From: JAEUMW01 sp963734295
GTDB lineage: Bacteria; Pseudomonadota; Gammaproteobacteria; Burkholderiales; JAEUMW01
Assembly (NCBI GenBank): GCA_963734295.1
Contig: CAVTGS010000021.1
Coordinates: 1 to 64,000 of the forward strand
Length of the DNA stretch: 64,000 nucleotides
Direction: 5' to 3'
Under the pieces are notes generated by a model. That model had not been told where the DNA came from. It made no database searches and worked only from the letters and a program-made list of their open reading frames with translations. Shown here in pieces: positions 6,594 through 16,522 of this stretch; within the stretch, counting starts at the first letter, position 1, and each line of letters starts with the position of its first letter. Position numbers and translations under genes: made by a program.

Positions 6594-8503
6594 GTGCTTC
6601 TGCTCGTAGGCAGCGTTGGCGCCGGCAAGTCGACATTTATTGATCACCTACAGGAAGTGGCATTGCCCGCCGATCTCATCAGTACCACTCTTTGGGTGCG
6701 TCTCAACATGAATGCGGCACCCGTATCAGCCAATGAGATCTATGGTTGGCTCAGAGAGGAGATCGCTAAGGGGTGTATTGCGGGCTATCCCGAGGTTGAT
6801 TTCGACGACCTGTCGGTTCTTAAGGGGGTATTTTCGGTCGAGGTGAACCGCTTTAATAAGGGGGTCGGCAAGCTGTATCAAGCTGAGGAGAAGGTCTTTG
6901 CCGTAAAGCTCGCCGAACTGCTCGAAAAGCTGACTAGTGATCTTCATGCGAAAGCAATCGCTCTCACTAGGTATTGTGCGACAGAGCGCGGAAAGCTGTG
7001 GTCATGGTTCTGGATAATTGCGACAAGCGCTCACGCGACGAACAACTCTTAATGTTCCAAGCGGCTCAATGGGTTCAGAAGGAATTCCGCGCGCTCGTCA
7101 TTCTCCCCCTTCCTGAAGAAACCTATGACAATCACAGAGATCAACCACCCCTTGACACCGCGCTTAAGGATTTCGTCTTTCGGATTGAGCCACCTCTGTT
7201 TCAGCACGTTCTAGTTCGGCGAGTCCAGTTAGCGCTCAACGAGATAGGTACTGCCGACTCGAAGCACTTACGGTATGACCTGCCAAACGGTTTCCACGTT
7301 GAGTACGCAGCTTCCGACCAAGCGTTTTACCTTACCTGCATTCTCCGATCCATTTTTGACTACGACAAATACATTAGAAGAATGATCGTTGGTCTGTCAG
7401 GGAGAAACATTCGCCGAGCACTAGAAATCTTTCTTGATTTCTGCAAAAGTGGTCACATCGGAGAAGACCAAATATTTCGCATCAGGCAAGCGGAAGGGCA
7501 GTACACATTGCCCCTTCCCTTGGTGACACGCGTACTGCTCCGTATGAACAGGCGCTACTATGATAGTGACTACTCGTATCTTAAGAACTTGTTTGGCGTG
7601 GATCGACGCGATTCACGCGTCAACTACTTTTCGCGGCTAATGATTTTAAGGTGGCTTCTAGAGCGATTCTCGCAGGTTGGCCCATCTCACCTGAAAGGCT
7701 TCTTTTCCATCCAGCAACTCAAGTCCGATCTCAACCTTTACGGCGTCGAAGAGAAGGTGATCGCGAGGGAGCTTGAGTATCTAGTAAAGGCCCAATGTGT
7801 TCTGGTCGAGGACTTGCGGACGGACTCCCTGGACGACGAGACACTCATTCGACTTGCACCGGCTGGGTTCGTAAATCTTGAGGTACTCGGAAACGTTGAC
7901 TACTTGGCCGCGGTGGCAGAAGACACCTGGATCAGTGATGAGCGCATTGCTCAAAGAATTGCCCAGCGAATCGCGCAACTCGACAAGCAGTATCAGCCTC
8001 AGACTATGGTAGCCAATGCTCGCGAACTCCTCCAATTTCTACATCAGGCGAGAGAGCGGGACGCAAGCGGTCCACGCATTTTCTTGGAGAAAAGCGCACA
8101 TGAAGGACTTACGGATCTTACCTTGGCGAACGAAGCCATTACGAAGCAGCACCAAGCAATGTTGAGCGGGCCGTGGCAGCGCGCGGAAACTCTCTTTCCA
8201 GCGGGTAGCGAGTTCGAGGGCGTCGTCGTCAACAACAAGGAGTTTGGCGTGTTTGTAGAGCTCGCCCCCGGTATCTCTGGGCTGATCCATAAGAGCAAAC
8301 TTCCCGCTCGCCATGAATCTGATGATAGATTTATGGCGGGCGAGCCCATTTGGGTGCGTATTCTGTATGTCGACGCCGTCCAACAGCGAATCGCAATGGC
8401 GTATGTTCCGAACCGCTCGTTTACCTCGCCGCCCGGCTCGACTGATTGGAGCTATCCCCAGCAATCAGCCGACCTTGGTCGAGAAGAACTGCCTAACGTA
8501 TGA
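6594..8503 (+). pseudogene. 5'-truncated P-loop NTPase with C-terminal S1 RNA-binding domain
   Basis: The remaining ~635 codons begin almost at the IS edge. The frame opens LLLVGSVGAGKSTFIDHLQ, a Walker A with no N-terminal domain left, preceded in frame by TAG at 6591. Walker B is VVMVLDNCDKRS. A helical middle (about residues 200-480) follows. The C-terminus is an S1/OB domain: FPAGSEFEGVVVNNKEFGVF, LAPGISGLIHKSKLP, FMAGEPIWVRILYVD. A frame break near 6974 separates TRY from LCDRARKAVVMV; restoring one T in TATTGTG repairs it, so it is either a one-base mutation or a sequencing error. The architecture (STAND/AAA-like NTPase plus S1) is not one I can name. GC is markedly lower than in core genes, which fits horizontal transfer. 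Confidence 0.7.
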
Positions 8504-8760
8504 ATACGGTCTCCTTCCAGTGCCCACTTTCATCCTGCCTGGCGCGCCGAGGCGTTGAGCCACCGGCTGATTGCCCAACTCTCCGGATGTCCGGATAGGC
8601 CGACTTCCCATTGCTCAAGGCAGGACGACGCGGCAGCTGACCCTCAAGAAGCAGCCATTCGTTCGTCCGGAGCCCGAATGGCTCTCCTGGGTCGGGAGCA
8701 GCCTGTGGCGCTGGAGCTTGATTGCCGCGCCGCTACGCGGACTTCTTTGGGGCTGGCCTT

Positions 8761-8967
8761 TCAGCTTGCTTCTCTGCCACAGGTCCGCTCGCCGGTCGTT
8801 TGGCCGCGACCGTCTTCGTAGCTGCCTGCCAAGACCTCCTTTTCGGCAGCCAGCCAATACGGCAGCGCCAATCCGTGCGGGCGACCGGCAGACTCCCACA
8901 TCAGATACGCGAGATCCCGAATGCGCTGTTGAACGCCCTCGGCCATCTCGCTGACCGTATTGCTCAC
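8761..8967 (-). CDS. DUF2934 family small protein
   Basis: About 68 aa from GTG 8967. The central RIRDLAYLMWESAGRPHGLA followed by LPYWLAAEKEVLA is the DUF2934 signature (IRxxAYxLWExxGRPxGxxxxxWxxAE). These are short, stand-alone proteins of unknown role common in proteobacteria. Start choice is uncertain: a GAGGGG precedes GTG 8967, while ATG 8946 (MAEGVQQRIRD) would also keep the domain. Confidence 0.6.
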   Translation of the reverse strand: MSNTVSEMAEGVQQRIRDLAYLMWESAGRPHGLALPYWLAAEKEVLAGSYEDGRGQTTGERTCGREAS

Positions 8968-9449
8968 GACATCATCCCCTCGATTTGAAAAACCCGCTCC
9001 TCGAGCAATTGGCAGGGGATAGATTATTCCAGCGCGCCTTCTTTGCATTGGCGACGAAGTGGGTTTTGGTTACGGCTGGAGGCCGAGACTCGGAAAATCA
9101 AACTGCCCTTCTGATCGGCGCGAACTGTATCGCCGGACGAGTAAGTGGTCAATCCCATCAGTCGTGGCTGTTAGGGCTAGAACTTCGGAACCCCGAGTCT
9201 CCAACTCGGATTGGGCCTGCACGATCGATAGCCGAGTGGCTGCTTTGGGAAGGCGAACGGCCGGAACGGGTCGGGTCCAGCCGTTTCAGGGCGGCGATAA
9301 CTGGAACCGACGCAAATCGAGGCCGCCAGTGTGACTGAAGCAGATTCGATTCGGCATTGAACACTGGCACTCGTAGGCCTATGGCCTGCGTCGTCGAGAG
9401 GGATTGGCTCCAGCCCGTGCGCGAAAACCGCCCTCACTGCTGGCGCCGC
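8968..9449. other. Intergenic stretch, no gene recognised
   Basis: About 480 bases between the DUF2934 gene and the 3' end of ppc. Short frames exist on both strands, but none has a convincing start, domain or composition. The stretch 9130-9370 has the arginine/proline-rich multi-frame look of degenerate repeated DNA often seen at island edges in environmental betaproteobacteria. It may mark the right border of the accessory patch. Confidence 0.4.
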
Positions 9450-12252
9450 TCACCCGCTATTCCGCAGTCCCGACGCGATCCCGTTGATGGTGAGCAGGAT
9501 CGCGCGCTTCACCTTGTCGTCCTGGTCGCCGGAACGGAAGCGGCGCAGCAGCCCGAGCTGCAGATGATTCAACGGATCGATGTAGGGCTGGCGATTGCGG
9601 AAGCTGCGGGCGAGCGACGGGTTCGACTGCAGGAAGTGGCGCTGACCGGTGATGGCGCACATCTGCTCCACCGTGCGCTTCCATTCGTTGTAGATGTCGG
9701 TGAAGATGCGCTCGGAGAGCACGTCGTCCGCCACGAGATCGGCGTAGCGGGAGGCGATGCTCATCTCGCTTTTCGCGAGCACCATGTCCATGTTCGAGAG
9801 CAGCGCCTGGAAGAACGGCCAGACGCGGTGCATCTCCTGCAGCGTGGCGAGTCCCGCCTGCCCCTCGCGCTTGACGTAGTCTTCGACGGCGGTGCCGAAG
9901 CCGTACCAGCCCGGCAGCATGATGCGCGCCTGCGACCAGCTGAACACCCACGGGATCGCACGCAGGTCCTCGATCCGGTCCGACCGCTTGCGCGACGCCG
10001 GCCGGCTGCCGATGTGCAGATCCGCGATCTCCGTGATCGGCGTGGCCTGACGGAAAAAGGTGACGAACCCCGGGGTTTCGTACACGAGCCGGCGATACGC
10101 GCGGTAAGCCGTCTCCGAGAGACCGTCCATGATCCGGTAGTGCGCCTCGAGATCCTGATCGGGATGGCCGTGCGGCACCAGCGTCGCCTCGAGCGTGCCG
10201 GCGACGAGCGTCTCCAGGTTGCGCCGGCCGATGTCCGGGTCCGCGTACTTGCTCGCGATCACCTCGCCTTGCTCGGTGATCCGGATCTGGCCGTCGACGC
10301 TGCCGGGCGGCTGCGCGCGGATGCCCTGATAGCTCGGTCCGCCGCCGCGGCCCACACTACCACCGCGGCCGTGAAATAGGCGCAGTCCCACGCCGTGCCT
10401 GCGGAAGACCTCGACCAGTTCGACTTCGGCCTTGTGCAGCTCCCAGTTGGCGGTGAGATAACCGCCGTCCTTGTTGCTGTCGGAATAACCGAGCATCACC
10501 TCCTGGCAGTTGCCGCGCGTCGCGAGCAGGCGCCGGTACGCTGCGAGGCCGAGCACGCGGTCCATGATCGGCCCGCAGCCGCGCAGGTCGGCGATGGTCT
10601 CGAACAGCGGCACGATGTTGACGGCGAGCCGCGGCTCGGGCTGGACCTCGAGCAATCCCACTTCCTTCAGCAGAAGTGCGAGCTCGATGAGATCGCTCAC
10701 GCCGTCGGTCTTCGAGATCACGTAGTTGGGCAGCGCGGCGCTCCCGTAGCGCCGGTGGATCTCGGCCGCCACGTCGAAGATCGCGAGCTCCTTGCGGGTC
10801 GCCTCGCTGTAGTCGATGAAAGGCGAGCGCAGCGGCCGCGGCGTCTCGATCTCGCGCAGCAGCCACTCGAGCCGTTCGTCCTCGCTGCGCTGGGAATAGT
10901 TGCTCGCGTTCGCCCCACGCTCGAACAGCTCGGCGACCACCGCTTCGTGCACCCCCGAATGCTGGCGCATGTCGAGGGTGGCGAGGTGGAACCCGAAGAC
11001 CTGCACGGCGCGCCGCAGGCCGCGCAGCCTGCCGTCTGCGATCCGCGCCGAGCCGTGGCTGCGGAGCGACTGGTCGATGACATCGAGATCCCGGAGAAAA
11101 TCCTGCGGCGTTGGATAGGGCGGCGCAGCAGCAACGGGCGGCAGCTCGGCGGTGAGCCCGACCAGGTCGCGCGCGGTTGCCGCCAGACGCGCATAGATGT
11201 TCGCGAGCGCGTTCCGGTAGGGCTCGTCCGGGCGATGATCGCGGTGCACGGCGGGGTCGAGCGCGAGCGCCTCCAGCTCGGGCGGGCGCGCCCACCAGCC
11301 GGCGCGACATGCTGAGCTCGGCCGCGAGGGCATGAATCTCCTTGAGGTAATGTTCGAAAGCGACCGTCGCGTGGCGCTGCATCGCGTGGCGTGTTACCTC
11401 GTGGGTTACGTAGGGGTTGCCGTCGCGATCGCCGCCGATCCAGCTCCCCATGCGCAAGAGCGGCGACACCCGCGGCGCGCGCTCCGGCCACACCGCTGCG
11501 AGCTGGTCCTCGATGTCCGCGTAGAGCTTGGGCAGCTCGCGCAGGAACGTGTACTCGTAATAGGCGAGCCCGTTCTCGATCTCGTCCGCAACGGTGAGCC
11601 GAACCGACCGCAGGATGCGCGTCTGCCACAGCGCCAGCACGTCGCGCCGGATCTCTTCCTCGTTAGCCTTGAGCTCGGCAGGCGTGAGCTGCACGCGGTC
11701 GCGCTCGAGCAGGAGCCGCGTGAGCTCGCGCTGGCGGTTGAGCACGGCGCGTCGCTGCACCTCGGTGGGATGCGCGGTGAGCACCGGCGTCACCACCCCT
11801 TGCGCGAACAGCCGCTCGACATCCTCCGCGCCGAAGCCCGCCTCCCGCACGCGCGCGAGCGCCAGGGCGAAGCTGCCTTCCTGGTGCTGCGGGTCTTCGC
11901 GTTGATGAAAGCGGCGCCGGCGGTTGTGGTGCAGATCCTCCGCGATGTTCGCGAGCTGCGAGAAGAACGTGAACGCCCGCGCGACCGCGACGACTTCCTC
12001 GTAGGGCAGACCGCCCAGCATGCTTTCGAGCTCGCGCTTCGCGGCCGGGTCGCGATCGCGGCGAAAGCGCAGCGCCATCTGCCGCGTGCTTTCGATCAGG
12101 GCGAACGCCGCCTCGCCGTGCTGCTCGCGCAGGGTGTCGCCGAGCACGCGCCCGAGAAGCCGAATGTCATCGCGCAGCGGTGCGTCCTTGTCGGCCTCCA
12201 CCTCCGGCGCGGGTGTTTCGCGCGAGGCGCCGTTTCCCATACGATCGTTCAT
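9450..12252 (-). CDS. ppc: Phosphoenolpyruvate carboxylase
   Basis: Anaplerotic enzyme making oxaloacetate from PEP and bicarbonate, about 933 aa after correction. Landmarks in order: catalytic-His region VLTAHPTEVQRR, GGDRDGNPYVTHEVT, GYSDSNKDGGYLTA, glycine loop FHGRGGSVGRGGGP, SQARIMLPGWYG, and the classic C-terminus LTINGIASGLRNSG. One frame break near 11290 (CCCGCCC where CCGCCC restores LVGAPPELEAL) splits it into two halves. The halves join without loss, so I regard it as one extra C in the data, not a pseudogene. AGGA precedes ATG 12252. It diverges from hemC, an arrangement common in betaproteobacteria. Confidence 0.95.
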
Positions 12253-12327
12253 GACAGAGATCCTCCGCGCGGTGGGGACCGACCGATTCTACGGACCCGG
12301 TCGCCACCCCGTCCAGGGGGTGCATGC

Positions 12328-12333
12328 TAGAAT
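12328..12333 (+). promoter_or_regulatory. Putative -10 box for hemC
   Basis: TAGAAT in the 147-bp ppc/hemC divergent region, followed by CGCGGCC. The same TANAATCgCG arrangement precedes several other genes in this window. No clear -35 is visible. Confidence 0.4.
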
Positions 12334-12399
12334 CGCGGCCCAGGCAAGCGGCGCGCGGCGACGGTGAGATTCGCGGTGCCGACAATCGAGAGGAGCGGT

Positions 12400-13357
12400 T
12401 TGAACAGCAGTGCATCCGGAGTCCGGCGCGCGCCGGCGCGCATCGTCATCGCCACCCGGGAAAGCGCGCTGGCGCTGTGGCAGGCGCGCCATGTCGAGAC
12501 GCAGCTCGCGGCTTTATATCCCGAAAGCGAAATCCGGCTGCTCGGCATGACCACGGAGGGCGATCGCCGCCTGGGCGCATCGCTCGCCAAGATCGGCGGC
12601 AAGGGGCTCTTCGTGAAGGAGCTGGAGGCGGCGCTCGAAGCGGGCGACGCGGACATCGCGGTGCACTCGATGAAGGACGTGCCCATGACGCTGCCACAGG
12701 GCTTTACCATCGCCGCCATCGGCCCGCGCGAGGATCCGCGTGACGCGCTCGTGTCGGCCCGCTGCACGAGCTTATCGGAGCTGGCTGCGGGCGCCGTCGT
12801 CGGTACGTCGAGCCTGCGGCGCGAGAGCCAGATCCGGGCACGCTATCCCGCGCTCGCCGTCGCGCCCTTGCGCGGCAACGTGCAGACGCGGCTGCGCAAG
12901 CTCGACGAAGGCCAGTTCGACGCGATCATCCTCGCGGCGGCTGGGCTTGAAGCGGCTCGGACTCGAGGCGCGCATCGCCGCCCTCATTCCGACCGAGGAG
13001 AGCGTGCCCGCGGTCGGCCAGGGCGCGCTCGGCATCGAGTGCCGCGAGGACCGGGCGGACATGATCGCCGCGGTCGCGCCCCTTAACGACGATCCGACAG
13101 CGCGCTGCGTGCGCGCCGAACGCGCCATGAGCCGCGCCTTGGCCGGCAGCTGCAACGTACCGCTCGGCGGCTACGCGCGTATCGAGAACGGACGCATCCA
13201 CATGGCCGGATTCGTCGCGAGCCCGGACGGTTCCCGCCATCTCACCGCGCGGGCCGACGGCGGGGTCGACGATCCGGAGCGGCTGGGCGAGGCGCTCGCA
13301 CGCGAGCTGTATCGGCGCGGTGCGGCCGCGATCCTCGCCAGCCTCGCCGCGACGTGA
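12400..13357 (+). CDS. hemC: Hydroxymethylbilane synthase (porphobilinogen deaminase)
   Basis: Condenses four porphobilinogens to hydroxymethylbilane; about 318 aa after correction. Seen: RIVIATRESALALWQARHVE, KIGGKGLFVKELEAAL, AVHSMKDVPMTLPQGFT, SSLRRESQIRA, and the dipyrromethane-cofactor Cys in LAGSCNVPLGGYAR. A frame break near 12946 (GGGCTTGAAG where GGGCTGAAG gives AAGLKRLGLEAR) is most simply one extra T. Start: TTG 12400 has GAGAGGAG just upstream; GTG 12364 in frame is the alternative. First gene of the hemCDXY cluster, ending in an overlap with hemD. Confidence 0.93.
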
Positions 13358-14178
13358 TGGCGGAATCCGCACGTTCGCGCCCGGTGCCGCCAGGCGCGCT
13401 GGCCGGACGCACCATCGTGGTGACGCGGCCCGAACGGCAGGCGGGCGCGCTCGCCGATCTGATTCGCGAGGCGGGTGGAACCCCCGTCGTGTTTCCCGTG
13501 CTCGAGATCCGCGATGTCGACGATCCCGGTCCCTTGGCCGCCCTCGTCGGCCGTCTTGCGCAGTTCGACCTCGCCGTCTTCATCAGTCCGAACGCGGTGC
13601 AGAAGGCCATGAGCTCGATCTCGGCGCGCGGTGGGTTTCCGCCTGGCCTGCTCGCGGCAACGGTCGGGAAAGGATCGGCCGCGGAGCTGCGGCGCCACGG
13701 TGTTGCCGGCGTCATCGCACCGTCGGAGCGCTTCGACAGCGAGGCGCTGCTCGAGCTGCCGCAGATGCAAGCAGTCGCCGCCAAGCGCATCGTCATCTTC
13801 CGCGGCCAAGGTGGGCGCGAGCTGCTCGGCGACACGCTCGCTGCGCGCGGCGCCACGGTCGAATACGCCGAGTGCTACCGCCGCGCGAAACCCGACGCCG
13901 ATCCGACGCCGCTCTTCGAGCTCTGGGCGCGCGACGCGCTGTCGGGAATCGCCATCACGAGCAGCGAAGGGGTCCGCAACCTGTTCGAGATGGTCGGTCC
14001 GGCCGGGCGCGGGTGGCTCGCGCAGACGCTGCTCTTCGTGCCGCACGAGCGCATCGCCGAGACCGCCCGCACGCTCGGCTCGACCCGGCTGGTGCTCACC
14101 GGGCCGAACGACGAAGGCGTCGTCGCCGGCATGATCGACTGGTGGAGCGTTGGCCACGCCCCGCGAACGCCGGCCTGA
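13357..14178 (+). CDS. hemD: Uroporphyrinogen-III synthase
   Basis: 273-aa cytosolic enzyme that cyclises hydroxymethylbilane with inversion of ring D. The two-lobed fold shows GRTIVVTRPERQAGALADLI at the start, LAVFISPNAVQKAM, ATVGKGSAAELRRHGV, YAECYRRAKP, ITSSEGVRNLFEM and a C-terminal VLTGPNDEGVVAGMIDW. The hemC stop TGA overlaps the ATG at 13357 by one base; a GTG at 13354 also reads in frame. No frame break. Position directly after hemC supports the call in this fast-evolving family. Confidence 0.92.
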   Translation: MAESARSRPVPPGALAGRTIVVTRPERQAGALADLIREAGGTPVVFPVLEIRDVDDPGPLAALVGRLAQFDLAVFISPNAVQKAMSSISARGGFPPGLLAATVGKGSAAELRRHGVAGVIAPSERFDSEALLELPQMQAVAAKRIVIFRGQGGRELLGDTLAARGATVEYAECYRRAKPDADPTPLFELWARDALSGIAITSSEGVRNLFEMVGPAGRGWLAQTLLFVPHERIAETARTLGSTRLVLTGPNDEGVVAGMIDWWSVGHAPRTPA

Positions 14179-14185
14179 TCCGCAG

Positions 14186-15313
14186 ATGGACGATCACGCG
14201 CCGCCATCCTCCCCCGCGGTCGCCCCCGCGCCCGAGCCTGCCCCGCGCGAGGCGCCGATGAGACGACCGCTGTCGCCCAGCACGATCGCGCTCGTCCTCG
14301 CGGCGCTCGCGCTCGTGCTCCTTGCCTGGCAGTGGCTCGACGCCCGCAGCGAACGGCAGGCGATCCGCCAGGAGCTCGCGCGGCGGCTGGCCGAGATCGA
14401 CGCTCAGAACAAGGAGGGGCGCGTCATCGCCCAACAGGCGCAGGAGGCGGCGCGCGACGTTCAGGTCAAGGTGGGCGTGCTCGAGGACAAGCTCGCCCAG
14501 TCACAGAATCAGCAGGTGGCGTTGGAGACGCTGTACCAGGAGCTCTCGCGCAACCGCGACGACTGGTCGCTCTCGGAGATCGAGCAGATCGTAGCGATCG
14601 CCTCGCAACAGTTGCAGCTCGCCGGCGACCTGCGCGCGGCGCTGCTCGCCCTCCAGACCGCGGACAGCCGCCTGCAGCGCCTCGACAAGCCACAGCTCAT
14701 CCCGCTGCGGAAGGTCATCGCCAAGGACATCGAACGGCTGAAGTCTCTGCCCCATGTCGACACCGTGGGGATCGCGGTGCGGCTCGACACTCTGCTCGGC
14801 CAGGTCGACGGCCTGCCGCTCGCCATGGAAGTGCGACCGATCACCGAACGCGAAGCCGCCGCGCCTACCCCCGCGGAGGAAAGCGCCTGGCAGCGGGTGA
14901 TGCGGGAGGCGTTGACCGACTTCAAGCAGATGGTGCGTCTGCAGAAGCTCGACAAGACCGAGGTGCCGCTGCTCGCCCCCGAGCAGGCCTACTTCGCGCG
15001 CGAGAACCTGAAGCTGCGCCTGCTCTCGGCGCGCATCGCGCTGCTACAACGGGACCCGGTGGCCTACCGCGCCGACATCCGGGCCGCCCGCGAGTGGCTC
15101 AACCGCTACTTCGACACCCAGAACAAGGCGGTGACGAGCGCACTCGCCACCCTGCGCGAGCTCGGCGAGAGCCCGGTGAGCATCGAAGTCCCCGACATCG
15201 TGGGCAGTCTCGAGGCGGTGCGCAACTACAAGATCGCGCGCGACGCCAAGGCGGACATGCCGGAGTCCGTCGCGCCCGCGAAACCTCCGCCCAAGGGGGC
15301 ACGGGCGCGATGA
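14186..15313 (+). CDS. hemX: HemX-like membrane protein of the hem cluster
   Basis: 375 aa. A Pro/Ala-rich cytoplasmic tail (PPSSPAVAPAPEPAPREAP), one transmembrane helix (STIALVLAALALVLLAWQWL) at about residues 30-50, a coiled coil to about 110, and then the conserved DDWSLSEIEQIVAIASQQLQ and LRAALLALQTADSRLQRLDK region of the HemX/YihI-like domain. Long annotated as uroporphyrinogen-III C-methyltransferase in enterobacteria, but it lacks SAM-methyltransferase motifs; its role in haem biosynthesis is not settled. Starts 7 bases after hemD and overlaps hemY by 4 bases. Confidence 0.88.
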   Translation: MDDHAPPSSPAVAPAPEPAPREAPMRRPLSPSTIALVLAALALVLLAWQWLDARSERQAIRQELARRLAEIDAQNKEGRVIAQQAQEAARDVQVKVGVLEDKLAQSQNQQVALETLYQELSRNRDDWSLSEIEQIVAIASQQLQLAGDLRAALLALQTADSRLQRLDKPQLIPLRKVIAKDIERLKSLPHVDTVGIAVRLDTLLGQVDGLPLAMEVRPITEREAAAPTPAEESAWQRVMREALTDFKQMVRLQKLDKTEVPLLAPEQAYFARENLKLRLLSARIALLQRDPVAYRADIRAAREWLNRYFDTQNKAVTSALATLRELGESPVSIEVPDIVGSLEAVRNYKIARDAKADMPESVAPAKPPPKGARAR

Positions 15314-16518
15314 GAGCGCTCCTCTGGCTGCTGGCGCTGGCCGCGCTGGCGGTCGGCCTGACCGTGGCGTCCCGCTATTCGAGCGGCTACGTGCTGGTGG
15401 TGCTGCCGCCCTACCGGGCCGAGCTCTCGGTCAACCTGCTCGTCCTCATCGTGATCGCGGGCTATTTTCTCTTCTATCTGTTGACGCGGTTCATCGCAAA
15501 CGCGATCCGGATGCCCGAGCAGGTGCGCAAGTTCCGCGAGTCGCGCCGGCGGGAGCGCGGTCGGCGGGCTCTGAACGATGCGATCGGCGCGCTCTTCGTG
15601 GGTCGCTTCGCGCGGGCCGAGAAGTCCGCGGTCGAGGCCTTCGAGCTCGGCGAGTCGCCGACGCTGGCGGCGGTGGTCGCAGCGCGCGCCGCACACGAGC
15701 TCAAGGCGTTCGAGAAGCGCGATCAGTATCTGGCGCAGGCCACCCGCGAAGACTCGCCCGACACCGATCTCGCGCACGTGGCGCGGGCGGAGTTGCTCGC
15801 CGAGCAGCAGCGCTTCGACGAAGCGCTCGCGTCGCTCGAGGGCGTGCAGCACCAGCACCCGGCGGTGATGCGGCTCGAGCTCAAGCTGCAGCAGCGGCTC
15901 GGCAACTGGGACCGGGTGCTCCAGCTCGCAGCGAGCCTCGGCAAGCGCGGCGTGTACGACGCGCTGCGCGTGCATCAGATCAGCCGCAATGCGCACATCG
16001 AGAACCTGCGCCGCCGCACCCTGGACGCCGCCGGCCTGAAGGAATACTGGCAGAAGATGCCGGGCGAGGAGCGCACCGACAACAAGATCGCCGCAGTCGC
16101 AGCGCAAGCCTTCATCGCGCTCGGCGGTTGCACGGAAGCGCACAGGATCATCGAGGAGAGCCTCGCGGTCGCGTGGGACAGCGGGCTCGTCGCGCTGTAC
16201 GGCGAGTGTCTCGGACACGACGTGCGGCGGCAGATCGAGCTTGCCGAGAAATGGCTGCCCGATCACCCCGACGACGCCATCCTGCTGCTTACGCTGGGCC
16301 GCCTCTGCGCGCGGCAGGAACTCTGGGGCAAGGCGGAGAGCTACCTGGAAGCGAGCCTGTCGGTCGAGCCGAGCTATTCCGCGCACCTGGCACTGGCACA
16401 TCTGAAGGAGCGGCGCGGCATGCTCCAGGCAGCCGCGGAGCACTATCGGAAGGGGCTCGAGCTCGCGCTCTCTCAGGTGAGTTCGAACACGGGCGGGCGG
16501 CGCCGCACCGTGGTGTAA
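15310..16518 (+). CDS. hemY: HemY-family TPR membrane protein
   Basis: 402 aa with two N-terminal membrane helices (LLWLLALAALAVGLTVASRY; VNLLVLIVIAGYFLFYLLTR) and a long TPR-like helical periplasmic or cytoplasmic part (for example GALFVGRFARAEKSAVEAFE, AELLAEQQRFDEALASLEG, LLTLGRLCARQELWGKAESY). This is the proteobacterial HemY of the hemCDXY operon, not the Bacillus protoporphyrinogen oxidase of the same name. Thought to organise late haem intermediates. It begins in an ATGA overlap with hemX and converges with the reductase gene 4 bases away. Confidence 0.9.
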   Translation: MRALLWLLALAALAVGLTVASRYSSGYVLVVLPPYRAELSVNLLVLIVIAGYFLFYLLTRFIANAIRMPEQVRKFRESRRRERGRRALNDAIGALFVGRFARAEKSAVEAFELGESPTLAAVVAARAAHELKAFEKRDQYLAQATREDSPDTDLAHVARAELLAEQQRFDEALASLEGVQHQHPAVMRLELKLQQRLGNWDRVLQLAASLGKRGVYDALRVHQISRNAHIENLRRRTLDAAGLKEYWQKMPGEERTDNKIAAVAAQAFIALGGCTEAHRIIEESLAVAWDSGLVALYGECLGHDVRRQIELAEKWLPDHPDDAILLLTLGRLCARQELWGKAESYLEASLSVEPSYSAHLALAHLKERRGMLQAAAEHYRKGLELALSQVSSNTGGRRRTVV

Positions 16519-16522
16519 GTTC

